This document shows, in pieces, positions 31,783-33,029 of a stretch of DNA of 33,029 nucleotides. The position numbers and the translations under genes are program-made. Within the stretch, counting starts at the first letter, position 1; each line of letters opens with the position of its first letter. The DNA comes from an uncultured Collinsella sp. (GTDB taxonomy: Bacteria; Actinomycetota; Coriobacteriia; Coriobacteriales; Coriobacteriaceae), in contig CAUCLI010000017.1 in NCBI GenBank assembly GCA_958443615.1, positions 1 to 33,029 of the forward strand, in the 5' to 3' direction. A model generated the notes under the pieces. The model saw nothing but the letters and a program-made list of their open reading frames with translations. It did not search any database and was not told the origin of the DNA.

Positions 31783-33029
31783 CTAAAAGCCGAGATATCG
31801 GAGGAGCTCGGTGCGCTCATTCGCGACAGCCCCGACGATGGAGCCCTCCAGCGCGCGGTCGAGCGCCTCGCCGATACGGGGGCCGGGCTTCATGCCGGAG
31901 GCGATGAGGTCAGCCCCTGTCAAGTCGAGGGTCTTGACGCTGTACGCCTCATGGTTGGCGATGAGCTCGCGGCACATCTCGCGCATGCGCTCGATCTCCT
32001 CGACGTAATAGAAGCAGCCGGGCGCCTTGCCCAGCGTGTCGGCCCGCTTGATGTCGAACAGCTCCCCCATGAGGCGGGGCACGTCGACGCCCGCGCGCGA
32101 GAACCGCTGCATCTGGCGGAGCAGGTCGACGCGCTCGGGGCTCAACGGGCGGTCATGGTGGCGGATGAGCAGGCAGACGTCGCGCACGAGGTCGTTGCCG
32201 CACGACAGGCGGCGCATGATCTTCCCGGCGAGCTCGGCGCCCGCCTCAGGATGGCCGTAGAAATGGCCGCGGCCGCGCTCGTCGATCGTAAAGCAATCCG
32301 GCTTGGCGATATCGTGCAGCAGGGCCGCCCACATGAGGGAGGGCGACGGCGGGGCCGAGGGGTCTCCCCCATCGATGCGGAAGCGGGACAGCTCGCCCGC
32401 GACGGTCAACACGCGCGCCGTGTGGTCGTACACGTCGAACGCATGATAGGGCGTGCGCTGGTCGAAACCGCGCATGCGGGCGAGTTCGGGGGTGGCCTGG
32501 CACATGAGCTCAGGGTAGCGGATGAGGGCGTCGCCCCCGTGGCGGGTGACGAAGATGCCCTCGAGCTCGATGCCCACGCGCTCGAGGGCGACCTGGTCGA
32601 GCAGCGGCGCGCACTCGGCCAAGGCGCGGGCGGTGGCGGGGTCCATGGTGAAATCGAGACGGCAGGCGAAGCGCACGGCGCGGAGCATGCGCAGGGCATC
32701 CTCCTCGAAACGGCGGCGGGGCTCCCCCACAGCTCGGATCTGACGGCGCTCGAGGTCCCCGCGCCCGTCATAGCAGTCCAGCAGGCCGCGGACGGGGTGC
32801 CACGCCATGGCGTTCACCGTGAAATCACGGCGGGCGAGGTCTTCCTCCACGCATTGGGCGCGCTGGACGCTCTCGGGATGGCGGCCATCGGTGTAAAAAC
32901 CGTCGAGGCGGTAGGCGGTGACCTCGATGCGCTCGCCGTCCACCACGGCGGTGATGCCGCCGAACTTGATGCCCGACTCGATGACGGTGATACCCGCCCC
33001 GCGCAGGGCGGCGGCGTTCTCCTCCCAAG
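31783..33029 (-). CDS. tRNA nucleotidyltransferase (CCA-adding type), partial (5' end outside window)
   Basis: About 415 residues are present; the start and the nucleotidyltransferase DxD motif lie beyond the right edge. The frame continues upstream of the GTG at 32946 as ENAAALRGAGITVIESGIKF, so that GTG is internal. RLDGFYTDGRHPESVQ, RRDFTVNAMAWHP and the following DYDGRGDLE-like and RFEEDALRMLRAVRFA sequences are hallmarks of the class II CCA-adding/poly(A) polymerase family. An HD domain follows with LLHDIAKPDCF and LIRHHDRPLS. The enzyme adds or repairs the 3' CCA of tRNAs. The tRNAs in this window already encode CCA, so repair is the more likely need. It lies 101 bp upstream of the importer operon in the same direction. 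Confidence 0.93.
   Translation of the reverse strand, partial: WEENAAALRGAGITVIESGIKFGGITAVVDGERIEVTAYRLDGFYTDGRHPESVQRAQCVEEDLARRDFTVNAMAWHPVRGLLDCYDGRGDLERRQIRAVGEPRRRFEEDALRMLRAVRFACRLDFTMDPATARALAECAPLLDQVALERVGIELEGIFVTRHGGDALIRYPELMCQATPELARMRGFDQRTPYHAFDVYDHTARVLTVAGELSRFRIDGGDPSAPPSPSLMWAALLHDIAKPDCFTIDERGRGHFYGHPEAGAELAGKIMRRLSCGNDLVRDVCLLIRHHDRPLSPERVDLLRQMQRFSRAGVDVPRLMGELFDIKRADTLGKAPGCFYYVEEIERMREMCRELIANHEAYSVKTLDLTGADLIASGMKPGPRIGEALDRALEGSIVGAVANERTELLRYLGF

Overview
The window is high-GC DNA in which every recognisable gene is bacterial. There is no outer-membrane machinery: efflux adaptors appear without a TolC-type partner, envelope proteins have single N-terminal anchors, and there is a YkuD L,D-transpeptidase and a lipoprotein-type solute-binding protein. 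This suggests a monoderm, high-GC Gram-positive host. A gut-type Coriobacteriia (Collinsella/Olsenella-like) is my best guess. That guess comes from overall gene content and style, not from any marker I could test.

Region 1 (1-10398, minus strand, cut by the left edge) is the unusual part. Reading 5'->3' on the minus strand it encodes: a giant, membrane-anchored, multi-domain beta-sandwich surface protein, apparently split by a frameshift near 6120-6178; a smaller paralogue of it; and then F-type rotary ATPase subunits in canonical order, c, a b-delta-like fusion, alpha, and gamma (truncated). The ATPase is not a normal ATP synthase. Subunit c has no acidic residue in either membrane helix, so the ion-binding carboxylate is missing. 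No subunit a gene is present; the surface proteins occupy its usual place. Alpha is short, with an altered P-loop. I interpret this as an F1-like ATPase uncoupled from ion transport and possibly coupled mechanically to extracellular proteins, in the spirit of the mycoplasma F1-like X0 ATPases.

Region 2 (10399-14067, plus strand) holds housekeeping metabolism: glutamyl-tRNA synthetase (gltX) and a single-chain iron-sulfur L-serine dehydratase (sdaA).

Region 3 (14068-25640, plus strand) is an envelope and efflux region: an L,D-transpeptidase, an OmpR-type response regulator with its histidine kinase, an ABC ATPase with a 1065-residue double-FtsX permease, and a YknXYZ/MacAB-like adaptor-ATPase-permease set. 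The gaps carry large perfect or near-perfect palindromes that look like one repeat family. A shared dyad, TGACRCATCTGTCA, lies upstream of both the L,D-transpeptidase and the first ABC operon.

Region 4 (25641-26539) holds a minus-strand tRNA operon: tRNA-Gln(CTG) and two identical tRNA-Glu(CTC) genes, with a clear promoter and terminator. It also has about 480 bp with no convincing gene.

Region 5 (26540-33029, minus strand) is a complete peptide/nickel-type ABC importer: binding lipoprotein, two permeases, and one protein fusing both ATPases with a histidine-rich N-terminus. It is preceded by a CCA-adding-type tRNA nucleotidyltransferase gene cut by the right edge.
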